42,910 nucleotides of DNA from CAZYQW01 sp964649825 (GCA_964649825.1 CAZYQW010000113.1:1-42910), one strand, 5' to 3'; counted from the stretch's first letter, positions 20,734 through 29,383 are shown. Notes: generated by a model not told the origin, from the letters alone. Program-made: numbers and translations.

Positions 20734-23289
20734 TCAGAGCTCTGTCTTCAGCCCGTTCGAGAGCGTGAAGCCGAGGGGGGAGTCGGGGTCGCCGACCGCC
20801 GTCTGGAACACGAGCGGGATGCCGCTGCCGAACCACTCGGGCGGCATCGGACCGCCGGCAAGGGTCGCCTCGCCGAACTTGTCGGTGGCGAGCGGCAGGG
20901 CCAACGCGGGCGGGTTCGTGTGGAGCACCCCGCCCGCCGCGGCGACCGGCTGGTGGACGAACGACACGAAGAACAGGGCGGTGGACTTCGTCTCCGCGCC
21001 GCTCAGGCGGATCGCGAGCGACTTGCCCGGCTTCGGCGCCGCGAGCGACAACAGCGTGGGCGTCTCGCCCGTCGCGTCAGGGATGCCTCCCCCGAGGAGC
21101 TCGAAGCCGCCGGCCACGAGCGGGAGGTCGTGCGTCTCGACGTATCCGCCCGGCAGGCGGATGCCGACGTGCGCCTTCGTCCCCGCGAGCGCGACCTTGT
21201 CGAGCGGGAGCTCGACGTCGAACGAGGCGGTGCCGCCCCCGACGTACGCGTTGGCGCGGTAGAGCGGTGGGACGAGGTCGCCGGACGCGTTCACGGAGGG
21301 CTCGCCGATGACGAGCGACACGAGCGTGCCATCGAGGTCGTTCCCCGCCGCGTCGTGGACGCCCACGTCGACCGATCCGGTTCCGTGCTGGTCGAAGACG
21401 AAGTCGTCCTGGTGGTCGACGCTCGGCTCGGGCGGCTCGTCGTCGGTGCGCACGGCCATGGCCGGATCGCCGAGCAGCAGGTAGCGCCACGTATTCGACT
21501 CGTCGTACTCGCCGGCGAAGAGCGCGTCAGCCACGGCCTCCGCGTACGCGATCACGATCCCATGCGTCGTGCCGCTCGCGTCGAAGGCGCCCATCGAGAG
21601 GTAGCGCGCGATCTCGTGGTTCTGGCTCGTCTTCGTGCTCCGCACCGCGGCGTACGCCGCGCTCGCGCCGCTCTGCGCCTCCATCCAGCGCTCGGCGATG
21701 CAGTCGGCGGAGCTGATGTTGCCGTTGCTGCAGGTGATCGACCAGTGGATCGGGTACTGGTCGTTGACGATGCTGTCCACGTCGTCGCCGATCAGGTCCT
21801 GGCCGGTCCAGTTCCAGCTCGACCAGGCCCCGGAGCTCCCGTGGCCGCGGTAGAGGAGGAATCCGGCCTCCTCCTCGACGTACTGAATCACCTTGGCGTT
21901 GGTCGTGAACGTGACGAAGCTGCCGGGCAGCCACTGCGTCTCCACGCTCGAGAACGTCGCGTTGAGGTCCTGGATGAGGTCGAGCATCGCGCCCTCGTAC
22001 TTGCCCGGCGAGTCCTCGAGGTGCGCGGCCACCGGGATGTCGGCATAGTCGAGGTCGACCGAGGCGTCGCGCTCGTACGACATGATCTTCGCGAGCTGGT
22101 GCGCGAGGTCCTCGTCGTCGTCGATCGACAGGCGCCCGACGTAGACCTCCTCGTCCAGGTCCCCGTCGAACGGCGAGCCGTACATGTCGTCGCCGAGCGT
22201 GCCGACGGCGGAGTTCGCGGGGCAGCGAGGGATCTCGGCCTCGTCGCCGACGAGGAGACAGTAGTGATCGGCGGACGGATCGCCGGCCGCGTACCACTGC
22301 CCGATCGCCGCGCGGATCGACGCGCACGACGTGTCCGGCATCCCGCCGAGGAGGCGCACCTGCACGTCGTACCCCGTCTGCTGGCGGTGCTGGACGAACG
22401 GCACGAGCGTCGTGAGGTAGGAGAGGTCGGTCACGATCAAGTAGCGGCCGTCGTACGACTGATGGTTCTGCTGATAGGTCGTGGAGACGGTCTCGTAGTT
22501 GAGGGCGTACGCGCCGGCGATCTCCGCGGCGTGGATCGTGATGGTCGGCGGGACGCCGCCCGCGGGCGCCGCGTGCTGGAACGCGACCACGAATCGCGCG
22601 AGCACGTCGAGCTGCTGCAGGCCCTTCCGCCACCGGAACGGACGCAGTTCTACCGTGGCCCCGTCCACCCCCATGAAGAGCCGCCCGACCGGCGTCGTCG
22701 CGTCGAAGTTCGTCGGCGGGTACGACCCGAAGCCGTCGTACTTCGTCTTGTCGTACTGGAACTGCTCGGGGATCCCGTTCGGAGTCCCCGCGTCCGGGTC
22801 GCCGTCCCACTCCGGCACGTGGACGGGGTAGATCCGCGGCGCCGCCGCCCCGCTCGCGAGGCCGGCGAGCTCGGCCTCGTCGAACGACGCGCTCAGCTCC
22901 GTCATGCCCGGCACGGAGAAGCCCGCCAGGTGGATCATCGACGGCGCGCCGGGCTCGGCCGCGAGGGGGATGCGCAGGACCGGCAGCTCGGGCGCGCCGA
23001 GGTCCTCGGTCGTCGACGGGCGCGCGGGGAGCGAGAGCCGCGTGAAGACGTGCATTCCCTTCGGATACGCAAACCCGTCGCCGACGTCGACGTCCGTGGG
23101 CGTCGCCCAGAACCCGGGGATCCGCACGTCGAGCACGGTCAGATGGGAGTTCGAGAACCCTTCGATCACCTCGATCGTCGGCTCGGTTCCCGGAGGGGCG
23201 TTGGTGCCGCCCGGCAGCGGGATCCAGAGCGGATCCGCGGGGGCGGCGAGCGCGGTCAGGGCGATCAGGGATTGAGGAAGCAGGTACAT
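20734..23289 (-). CDS. secreted C25 (gingipain-like) cysteine protease
   Basis: 851 aa, ATG preceded by AGAGAGG. A short N-terminal hydrophobic segment (LLPQSLIALTALAAPA) serves as signal peptide. A propeptide-like beta region (~20-270) precedes the caspase-fold catalytic domain (~280-620) with the His in LLYRGHGSSG (His483) and the Cys in WSITCSNGN (Cys520), the dyad of family C25, and GDEAEIPRC before them. The last ~110 residues are a beta-rich module (APKPGKSLAIRLSG onward) resembling the C-terminal module of other secreted proteins here. It is likely a secreted or surface protease cleaving after basic residues, as in the family, although specificity cannot be read from the sequence. Confidence 0.88.
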   Translation of the reverse strand: MYLLPQSLIALTALAAPADPLWIPLPGGTNAPPGTEPTIEVIEGFSNSHLTVLDVRIPGFWATPTDVDVGDGFAYPKGMHVFTRLSLPARPSTTEDLGAPELPVLRIPLAAEPGAPSMIHLAGFSVPGMTELSASFDEAELAGLASGAAAPRIYPVHVPEWDGDPDAGTPNGIPEQFQYDKTKYDGFGSYPPTNFDATTPVGRLFMGVDGATVELRPFRWRKGLQQLDVLARFVVAFQHAAPAGGVPPTITIHAAEIAGAYALNYETVSTTYQQNHQSYDGRYLIVTDLSYLTTLVPFVQHRQQTGYDVQVRLLGGMPDTSCASIRAAIGQWYAAGDPSADHYCLLVGDEAEIPRCPANSAVGTLGDDMYGSPFDGDLDEEVYVGRLSIDDDEDLAHQLAKIMSYERDASVDLDYADIPVAAHLEDSPGKYEGAMLDLIQDLNATFSSVETQWLPGSFVTFTTNAKVIQYVEEEAGFLLYRGHGSSGAWSSWNWTGQDLIGDDVDSIVNDQYPIHWSITCSNGNISSADCIAERWMEAQSGASAAYAAVRSTKTSQNHEIARYLSMGAFDASGTTHGIVIAYAEAVADALFAGEYDESNTWRYLLLGDPAMAVRTDDEPPEPSVDHQDDFVFDQHGTGSVDVGVHDAAGNDLDGTLVSLVIGEPSVNASGDLVPPLYRANAYVGGGTASFDVELPLDKVALAGTKAHVGIRLPGGYVETHDLPLVAGGFELLGGGIPDATGETPTLLSLAAPKPGKSLAIRLSGAETKSTALFFVSFVHQPVAAAGGVLHTNPPALALPLATDKFGEATLAGGPMPPEWFGSGIPLVFQTAVGDPDSPLGFTLSNGLKTEL

Positions 23290-23786
23290 GGCGAACCTCT
23301 CTTTTGGTCTCGGTTGGAGCGGAGGAGCAGGTCGGCACCCCCGAGACGCCCGAGCCGCCCGCGCCGCCCGACACGATTCGCGGACCGATCCTCGAAGCCC
23401 TCGTCGCCGAGCCCGAGCGCGCCGCGCGTCACGCGAGGTCGACCCGAGCCCCCGCGCGATCGGGAGCGTGGACGGCCAGACCGGCGACCGGTTGGAGCGG
23501 ACCTCTCCACTCCTCCCCGGCTTCGCCGGCGGTGGAAGCGACGTGCGCGCAGGTCAGCACAGGGTCCGGCGCGACCAGGACGCCGGAGCCCTGCACGCCG
23601 GGTCCCACCACCTTCACCATGCATCCCGGCCCGACCCTTCCGTCCGACATGACGGGACCGCTCGTCACGGGAATCCTGTTTTCGCCCGCGGGGACACGGC
23701 AGCGACCGCGGGTGGCGCAACGGAGCGTCCCCCCGGCCCTCGCTCGACGGAGGCCGACGCTCGCCCGCAACGCTGGATTCCCGATC
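23290..23786. other. divergent region between C25 and GntA-like genes
   Basis: This 497-base gap separates divergent genes. It carries the minus-strand trypsin fragment (23429-23650). The plus-strand frame reading into the GntA-like gene is open from 23304, but only TTG is available as an early start, and its second half is Pro/Thr-rich without family similarity, so I treat it as noncoding. Confidence 0.5.
23429..23650 (-). pseudogene. truncated trypsin-like protease fragment
   Basis: 73 codons starting MSDGRVGPGCMVKVVGPG, with GSGVLVAPDPVLTCAHV containing the catalytic His (residue 36), then ending at a TGA immediately after ARVDLA, which is exactly the catalytic-Asp motif (Asp71). The Ser half (GxSGGP) is absent in all frames downstream. 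The start MSD and the TCAHV context resemble the N-terminus of the trypsin-NACHT protein at 29383. It is most likely the remains of a similar gene whose rest was lost; a very short active product is impossible for this fold. Confidence 0.55.
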
Positions 23787-24842
23787 ATGGCCCACGATTC
23801 GAACTTCGACGGCGCGCTCCTGCTCGACCAGGACGCGATGCAGGACGGCGCTGGACTGCCGCCCTGGCTTCCGGCGGTCTACGCCGAGTTCCGCCGCAAC
23901 GTGCTCGACCCCGACTACCCGTGCTATTTCGCGACGATCGGCGAGAAGAAGAAGGAGCTCTACTACACCCACGTGGACGCGTCGAACGCCGATCGCCTTC
24001 CCGCGACGATGCGCGCCTTCGCCGCGCTCTCCCGCCGTTCGCCCGGGAAGCGGCTCGCCCTCGTCGCCTTCACCGAGCCGGGCGCGAAGGCGCTCGACCA
24101 CGGCGCCTCCGCGGGGCGGTTCTGGAGCCTCCTCCAGCATCTGCACGACGCCGACGAGGCGCCGTGGCCGGCCGGCGTGCCGCTCGACCCGAACGACCCG
24201 CGCTTCGAGTTCTCGTTCGCCGGCGCGCCGATGTTCGTGTTCGGCGCCGCGCCGTCCTACCACCGCCGGCGCAGCCGCAACCTCGGCCCGTCGCTCGTGC
24301 TGCTCTTCCAGCCGCGGACGGTGTTCGCGGGGATCGAGGGCGGCACGCCGGCCGGCGTCAAAGCGCGGGCGACGATCCGCGGACGCCTCGCGGCGTGGGA
24401 CCTCGTCGCCCCGCACGCGGCGTTTTGCGACTACGGCGACCCGTCGAACTTCGAGTGGAAGCAGTACTTCGTCCCGGACGATGACGCGCCGATCACCGGG
24501 CCGATCCCCCTGAAGCTGCGCGGCGCCGCGACGCCGAGCTGGGCCGAGCTCGGGATCCGGATCGAGCACGGGGATCGCGTCGCGCTCGACGACGCCGTGC
24601 GCGCGCTGCTCCCGCCGCACGGCTCGGTCGAGATCCAACGCGACGCGCCGGGGGCTCGCCACCCGCCGCACGCGCACGACGCGGACGAGGTCTTGCTGAT
24701 CCTCGACGGCACGCTCCACTTCGAAGCCGGCGGTCGCTCGGCGCGGGCCCGGCCGGGCGACCGGATCCACCTGCCGGCGCGCGCGGTCCACGCCTCGACG
24801 GCGGGCCCGGCCGGCGCGATCTACGCCGTCGCCGGCCGCTGA
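23787..24842 (+). CDS. GntA-like (YqcI/YcgG) heme N-oxygenase fused to a cupin
   Basis: 351 aa from ATG 23787. Residues ~25-235 match the YqcI/YcgG family: PWLPAVYAEFRRNVLDPDYPC, FWSLLQHLHDADEAPWPAGV, FEFSFAGAPMFV, SYHRRRSRNLGPS (the conserved His159 may bind heme) and LFQPRTVF. A characterised member, GntA, N-hydroxylates a free amino acid in guanitoxin synthesis using heme. Residues ~280-350 are a cupin with metal ligands HxPHAHDADE and a later His335. The fusion suggests that a second small-molecule step or substrate binding is built in. No guanitoxin-type cluster is present, so the substrate is unknown. A terminator follows 18 bases after the stop. Confidence 0.8.
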   Translation: MAHDSNFDGALLLDQDAMQDGAGLPPWLPAVYAEFRRNVLDPDYPCYFATIGEKKKELYYTHVDASNADRLPATMRAFAALSRRSPGKRLALVAFTEPGAKALDHGASAGRFWSLLQHLHDADEAPWPAGVPLDPNDPRFEFSFAGAPMFVFGAAPSYHRRRSRNLGPSLVLLFQPRTVFAGIEGGTPAGVKARATIRGRLAAWDLVAPHAAFCDYGDPSNFEWKQYFVPDDDAPITGPIPLKLRGAATPSWAELGIRIEHGDRVALDDAVRALLPPHGSVEIQRDAPGARHPPHAHDADEVLLILDGTLHFEAGGRSARARPGDRIHLPARAVHASTAGPAGAIYAVAGR

Positions 24843-24859
24843 GCGGTCGCGGATCGATC

Positions 24860-24892
24860 GGGGCGCACCTCACCCGGTGCGTCCCTTTTTTT
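24860..24892 (+). terminator. rho-independent terminator of the GntA-like gene
   Basis: GGGGCGCACC pairs with GGTGCGTCCC (one wobble) across a 6-base loop and is followed by seven T. It lies 18 bases after the stop at 24842. The frameshifted minus-strand HTH gene ends inside it, so its reverse strand is coding or formerly coding. Confidence 0.9.
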
Positions 24893-25420
24893 CGTGACGC
24901 GGGGTATCGCGGCTGGAGCCGGCCCGACAGGTCGTGATCCGGGGCCGCGGATCCACGTCCGTCCGGGCCCGCACGAGCTCCGCGACGGCGCGGCGCAAGT
25001 ACTGCCGCCGTCGCGCGAGCGGCGCCATGCCCGAGCGGCTCACCGCCCATCCGAGCGCGTGGACCGGCGCGGCCGTCGACAGGATGGGTGCGGCCGGACG
25101 CTTCAGCCGGAGGTGGAACTCTTCCTCGACGAAGGCCGCGACCTTGTCGCGCGCGGCGCGTCGAGATCGCGCAGCGAGCGACGTGGCCCCTTCGTTCGCT
25201 GGACCATGCGCGCGAGCTGGTCGTCCACCGTCTGGCGGATCGTCTCGGCGCGGGCGTGGAGCCGGGCGCGTTGCTCATTCGTCAGCGGGATCGCGTCGCT
25301 CTCCACCCGCCACTGCGACCCGTGCTTCTTCCCGACGACGTCGCCGCGCGCGAGGCGGGCGCGGAGCGTTCGCGGGCTGCATCCCATCGAACTGGCGGCT
25401 TCTCGCAGGGAGATCAGCAT
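24870..25420 (-). pseudogene. frameshifted excisionase/MerR-type HTH gene
   Basis: The ATG at 25420 follows GGAGGACACG, an excellent ribosome-binding site. The first ~85 codons read a helix-turn-helix of the excisionase/MerR type: LISLREAASSMGCSPRTLRA, then GKKHGSQWRVESDAI, and a helix to QLARMVQRTKG. As written, this frame stops at 25103 (105 aa). However, strong coding signal continues in another frame from about 25160: ARDKVAAFVEEEFHLRLKRP, then HALGWAVSRSGMAPLARR and QYLRRAVAELVRART, ending at 24870. The total of 551 bases is one short of an intact ~183-aa gene. The break lies in a GCGCCGCGCGCG run at 25145-25162. It may be a real frameshift or an assembly error. It lies just downstream of the trypsin-NACHT operon on the same strand and could regulate it. 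Confidence 0.65.
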
Positions 25421-25774
25421 CGTGTCCTCCGGATGGGAAAGAGGCACTCGGCCACGGCAGTGTGAACAGTGAATCTCGAAAAATCGTCGATGCCGAGGTC
25501 GCGGCGGTTCGCGGTCCGGAGCGGCGGGCGTCGGCCGAATCCGGTCGTCGATGACCGCGGACGGCCGCGCCGGAGGCTCGTTCCGGCAAGATCGTGTCGC
25601 GGCGGGCGTCCGCGGATGCCGCCGAGGCGGCAGGAATGGCCGCGGCTCCGGCCGGTTGCGGCAGGAAGAACGCCCTGCGAGCGTCGCGACGGCCGCATCT
25701 GCCGCATCGGCCGTCTCATTCGTGCCGGCCGGCCGGTCTGCGGCCGAGATCCACCACATCTCAAGAACCGAACA
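25421..25774. other. gap between HTH gene and trypsin-NACHT gene
   Basis: No gene is supported in these 354 bases. The stretch is downstream of the trypsin-NACHT gene and upstream of the HTH gene. A TTCACTGTTCACACTG sequence about 45 bases before the HTH gene start contains a partial inverted repeat and might be an operator. This is also where a DGR template repeat would often sit near a target gene, but I see no sequence resembling the C-terminal variable region here. Confidence 0.45.
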
Positions 25775-28700
25775 TCAACCTCGGGCGGCGGGGAAGACCG
25801 GGCGGAACCCCTGGTTCCTGAGCCGGAGCCCGACGTGGTACCAGAACCGGTACGCGGAGCGGCACCTCCGGGCATCGAACCAGTAGCTGCCCCCGCGCAC
25901 GGCACGCCTCGCGCCGCTCAGGGGCCCAACCGGATCGTCCAGCAGCTCCGCCGACCGCCGGTACGGCCGCCAGTGGTCGCGGCACCACTCCCAGACGTTC
26001 CCGTGCATGTCGTAGAGACCGAATCCGTTCGGCGTCTTCTCCGCCACGCGATGCACGCGGCCGCCGACGTTGGGGGTCCCCTCGTACCACGCGGCGTGCC
26101 TCACCTCTTCCTCGCGGTCGCCGCACGACCATTTCGTCTGGCCGTCCGGCGATGCGGCCGTCATGCCCCGACAGGCGTACTCCCACTCCGCTTCGGACGG
26201 CAGCGTTCCCTCCAGCGTCCCGAACAGGCGGTATCCCAGCCACCGGCTGTACGCCATCGCCGCCCACCACGACACCTCCGTCACCGGGCGGTCGTCCTGT
26301 TCGTCGTCGGGAACGCCGCCCTCCTTCGACCAGAAGTCCTCGTGCTTCGGATCGAACCGCCGGTACTGTTGCCGCGTCACCGGTGTTCGCCAGATCCGGA
26401 AGCCCGTAATGCTCACGGGATGCTGCGGCTTCTCGTCGTCGTACGCGTCCGCTTCACCGTCCGGGCTCCCCATGCAGAACGTTCCGCTCGCGATTGGGAC
26501 GAACTCGTCGGTCGACGGGCGACCACCGATCGTCTCCTCCCAGAACCTGCGGCGCGCGTCCTGGGCCCATTCGAGACGGGGCGCGGCTTCGCGCAGCGCC
26601 TCGTCGACGAACCACACCCAGGCGCCGGACTCGGTGAACCGCTCGCGCGCACGATTGCGGATCGATTCGAACGCGTCGCGGGACGTGACGTGCTGGAGCG
26701 CGGTCTCGAGAACCAGGCCGCGCCGCAGGTCTGTGTCGACCGCTTCGACGAGCCGACCGAGGCTCTCGGCCCGCAGCTCCTTCGCGTGGGCCAGGAACCG
26801 GCCGAACTGGCGATCTTCGAGTGCGGCGGCGAGGGACGCGAGCTCGTTCGCGCCCTCGCGGCGCGCGAGGAAGACCGCGGCCTCCTGCCACACGGTCGGG
26901 CCGGGGATCCGAACGACCACGGGTGGCGCCGAAGGCTCGTCGCTCTCCGCCGTGAAGTCGAACCACGCGTCGTCGTCGTTCCGCTCGGCCAAGTCGTCGC
27001 ACGTCGGGACGAACCGGTCTCCCAACTGTTGCGCGGCTGCGCGACACCACGCCTTCCAGTCCTTCCACCCTTTCGTTCGGTCGACCTCCCGCTGGGCGTA
27101 TTCACGAAGCGACCTCGGCACGAGGTGCCGGCGCTCCGCGGCGCGGCGCGCGGACGCGAGCGCGCCGTCGAGGAGCCCGACGATCGCCTCCTTCTGTTCG
27201 GTCCAGCGCTCGGCCAGCGCCTGTGCCGCGAGCGCCTCGTGGAACAGGCGGTGCCAGAAGCGCCACGGCTCGCGCGCGCCGTCCGTCGCGTCGTCGGTCC
27301 GCGAGCCGTGGTCGGCGCCGGGCTGGACGACGACGCTCGTCCGCCGGCGGACCTCGCTCCAGAACGTGCACGGGTTCGACCACTCCGGCGGCACGGCGGC
27401 GCGCGCCTCGTCGCGGCGGGCGGCGGGGATCGCCGCCAGCGGATGGTCGGAGGCGAGCCGCAGTCGCTCGGCGGCGTGACGTTCCACGGCACCCTGCGGC
27501 GACTGGCCGATCAGCTCGCGACGGAGCGCGCACAGCTCTTCGATGTCCACCTCGTCGCGATCGAGGGCGGCGAGCCGCTCGGCGACGTGGCGCAAAGTGG
27601 CGCGCACCGCGGGGAGCGCGTGCTCGGGGATCGGCTCGACGTCCCTCGACTCGGCATCGTCGGTCTGGCCCTCGGGCTGCTCGTTGTGCGCCCCCCGGAC
27701 GAGGGCGTCGATCGCGTCGTCGACGAGCGCGCCGAGGGTCGCCGGCGCCATCGCCGGATGTTCCGGATCGAACATGACCGCCTGCAGCGTGAGCCACAGC
27801 GGGTTGCCGCCGAGCTCGCTGGTCCGCTTCTCGCCGAAGAGCGGCGCGAGCCACGCCTCGACCGTCGCGGCCGGCGGCCGCTCGCCGCTCTTCAGCGCGA
27901 CCAACGTGCGCACGAGCTCGACGCGATCCTCGGGATCGAGCGGCTCGAGGCTCGCCACGTCGAGGCGGCCGTCGAGCGCCCGGCTCAGGCTCGCGCGCAG
28001 GCCGCCCGGGCCGACGAACCCCGCGGGACGCGTCGTGAGCACGACGGCGCGCGCGCCGAACCGATCGACGACGTCGGCGAGGGTCCGCGGGATCTCGCTC
28101 GGCTCGTCGACGGTCACCTCGTCGAGACCGTCGAGCAGGAGGACGATCCGGTCGCGAACAGCGCGCCGCTTCAGCGCCGCGGGCACGGGCTGCTCGTTCG
28201 GCCCCGCGTGCGCGGCGAAGATGACGCGCTCGACCCGCGCACGGCGGGCGGCCTCGTCGTCGAGCGTGGCCGAGGAGTCGAGCGCTTTCATCACGAGCGG
28301 CAGGCGCGCGAAGACCGGCAGCAGCGTGTCGCCGGCCGTCGACCCCGAGAGAGCGTGCCCCGCGCGCTCGAACGCCTCGTGGCGGAGCAGCGTGCTCTTC
28401 CCCATCCCCGGGTCGCCGACGACGACGATCGCGCGGTCGGGGCGGACGGCCGCGATCAGCGACGCGAGGTCGTCGCGCGTTCCGCCACGCGCGCCGGGCT
28501 CTTCCTCACGCCCTTTGCCGCGCTCCTGCAGCACGAGGCGGCGGCGGTAGACGTCCGCCATCTCGTGCGAGAGCCCCTCGCGGAAGAGGTGCGGCATGCG
28601 GCGGTGGCGTTCGTGCTCGCCGTCGAGCCACCGCTGCAGGGCCGGGTCGTCGGCGAGGACGTCGCGCAGGCGTTGGAACACGTCCCGGCCGTCGTCGGGA

Positions 28701-29383
28701 AGGTCGGCGATGCCGAGGAGCGCCGCGAGAGCATCGCCGGACCACGCGCCGGAGCGGTACGCGGCACGCCCGCCGAGATCGACGATGCCGAGGGCGACCC
28801 ACCCGTCGCCGTGGCGCAGCAGGAGCGGTCCCCCGCTCTGGCCGGTCGCCACGCCGCGCCTCAGCAGGTACTCGAGGCGCATGCGCGTGCTGGGATCGAT
28901 CCGACCCTCACCGGCGCCGGCATCGACGCGAACGCCGGGGTGCTCCGCCGCTCGGTCGCCCGAGAAACCGCACGTCGTGAAGTGGAGTGGCAGGAGGTCG
29001 TGGCGGAGCGCGCGCTCGTGATCCACGATCAGCGGGTAGGCGCCGACGTCGAGGCCGTCGCCCTCGAGCCGGATGAGCGCGAGATCGACCGCGGTCTCCG
29101 GATGGAACCAGACGTCGGCGGCAGGGACGCCGGCGGATGGGTCGTCGGCCGAGCGCGAGAAGCTCCACGCGTCGCGCACGTCCGGGTCGCCATCGCGGAG
29201 GTCGTTCTCGAAGTTGCTCCGCCGGTCGGCCGAGTCCCAGTCCCGATGACCGAGCAGGACGTGCGCGCAGGTGACGACGAATCCAGGAGAGAGCGCGGTC
29301 GCCGTCCCCTCCGCCTTCCAGTCGCGTCCCTGCTTGCACGCGACGCGGAGAACACCGCGCGCGGGATCGAGCGCGTCGCTCAT
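25775..29383 (-). CDS. trypsin-NACHT-FGE/C-type-lectin STAND protein (putative immune receptor)
   Basis: 1202 aa. I start at ATG 29383, which overlaps the stop of the upstream gene (ATGA); the frame stays open far upstream but that is antisense to other genes. Domains: trypsin-like protease, residues ~10-230, with His41 (TCAHV), Asp100 (VDLALI) and Ser183 (GQSGGPLL) all present; NACHT NTPase ~305-560 with Walker A GDPGMGKST (323-331), Walker B VLLLDGLDEV and a TTRPAGF sensor; a helical middle (~560-950); and an FGE-sulfatase/C-type-lectin-fold domain (~955-1202) with GTFCMGSPDGE, LPSEAEWEYACRG, GLYDMHGNVWEWC and a final RGGSY...CRSAYR...GFRPV. There is no signal peptide. By family logic the last domain senses a ligand, NACHT oligomerises and the protease is the effector. 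No clear export or lectin substrate can be named. Confidence 0.85.
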   Translation of the reverse strand: MSDALDPARGVLRVACKQGRDWKAEGTATALSPGFVVTCAHVLLGHRDWDSADRRSNFENDLRDGDPDVRDAWSFSRSADDPSAGVPAADVWFHPETAVDLALIRLEGDGLDVGAYPLIVDHERALRHDLLPLHFTTCGFSGDRAAEHPGVRVDAGAGEGRIDPSTRMRLEYLLRRGVATGQSGGPLLLRHGDGWVALGIVDLGGRAAYRSGAWSGDALAALLGIADLPDDGRDVFQRLRDVLADDPALQRWLDGEHERHRRMPHLFREGLSHEMADVYRRRLVLQERGKGREEEPGARGGTRDDLASLIAAVRPDRAIVVVGDPGMGKSTLLRHEAFERAGHALSGSTAGDTLLPVFARLPLVMKALDSSATLDDEAARRARVERVIFAAHAGPNEQPVPAALKRRAVRDRIVLLLDGLDEVTVDEPSEIPRTLADVVDRFGARAVVLTTRPAGFVGPGGLRASLSRALDGRLDVASLEPLDPEDRVELVRTLVALKSGERPPAATVEAWLAPLFGEKRTSELGGNPLWLTLQAVMFDPEHPAMAPATLGALVDDAIDALVRGAHNEQPEGQTDDAESRDVEPIPEHALPAVRATLRHVAERLAALDRDEVDIEELCALRRELIGQSPQGAVERHAAERLRLASDHPLAAIPAARRDEARAAVPPEWSNPCTFWSEVRRRTSVVVQPGADHGSRTDDATDGAREPWRFWHRLFHEALAAQALAERWTEQKEAIVGLLDGALASARRAAERRHLVPRSLREYAQREVDRTKGWKDWKAWCRAAAQQLGDRFVPTCDDLAERNDDDAWFDFTAESDEPSAPPVVVRIPGPTVWQEAAVFLARREGANELASLAAALEDRQFGRFLAHAKELRAESLGRLVEAVDTDLRRGLVLETALQHVTSRDAFESIRNRARERFTESGAWVWFVDEALREAAPRLEWAQDARRRFWEETIGGRPSTDEFVPIASGTFCMGSPDGEADAYDDEKPQHPVSITGFRIWRTPVTRQQYRRFDPKHEDFWSKEGGVPDDEQDDRPVTEVSWWAAMAYSRWLGYRLFGTLEGTLPSEAEWEYACRGMTAASPDGQTKWSCGDREEEVRHAAWYEGTPNVGGRVHRVAEKTPNGFGLYDMHGNVWEWCRDHWRPYRRSAELLDDPVGPLSGARRAVRGGSYWFDARRCRSAYRFWYHVGLRLRNQGFRPVFPAARG
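25811..25885 (-). other. DGR-like variable region in the sensor domain
   Basis: The codons for residues ~1167-1191 fill the place of the variable region seen in FGE/C-type-lectin DGR targets. Fixed positions (RGGS, CRSA, Arg, GFR) are conserved, while slots that are commonly Asn (AAC) in templates are here W, F, D, Y, F, Y, H, L and L. Seven of the codons in these slots are NNC type (TTC, TAC, TTC, TAC, CAC, CTC, CTC), as expected from adenine-targeted mutation of AAC, with one AAC left. No template repeat or reverse transcriptase is in the window, so diversification is an inference. Confidence 0.5.

Noticed and set aside
23304..23786. N-terminal extension of the GntA-like protein
   Set aside because: Only a TTG start is available, the extra ~160 residues have no family match, and the family begins shortly after the ATG at 23787.
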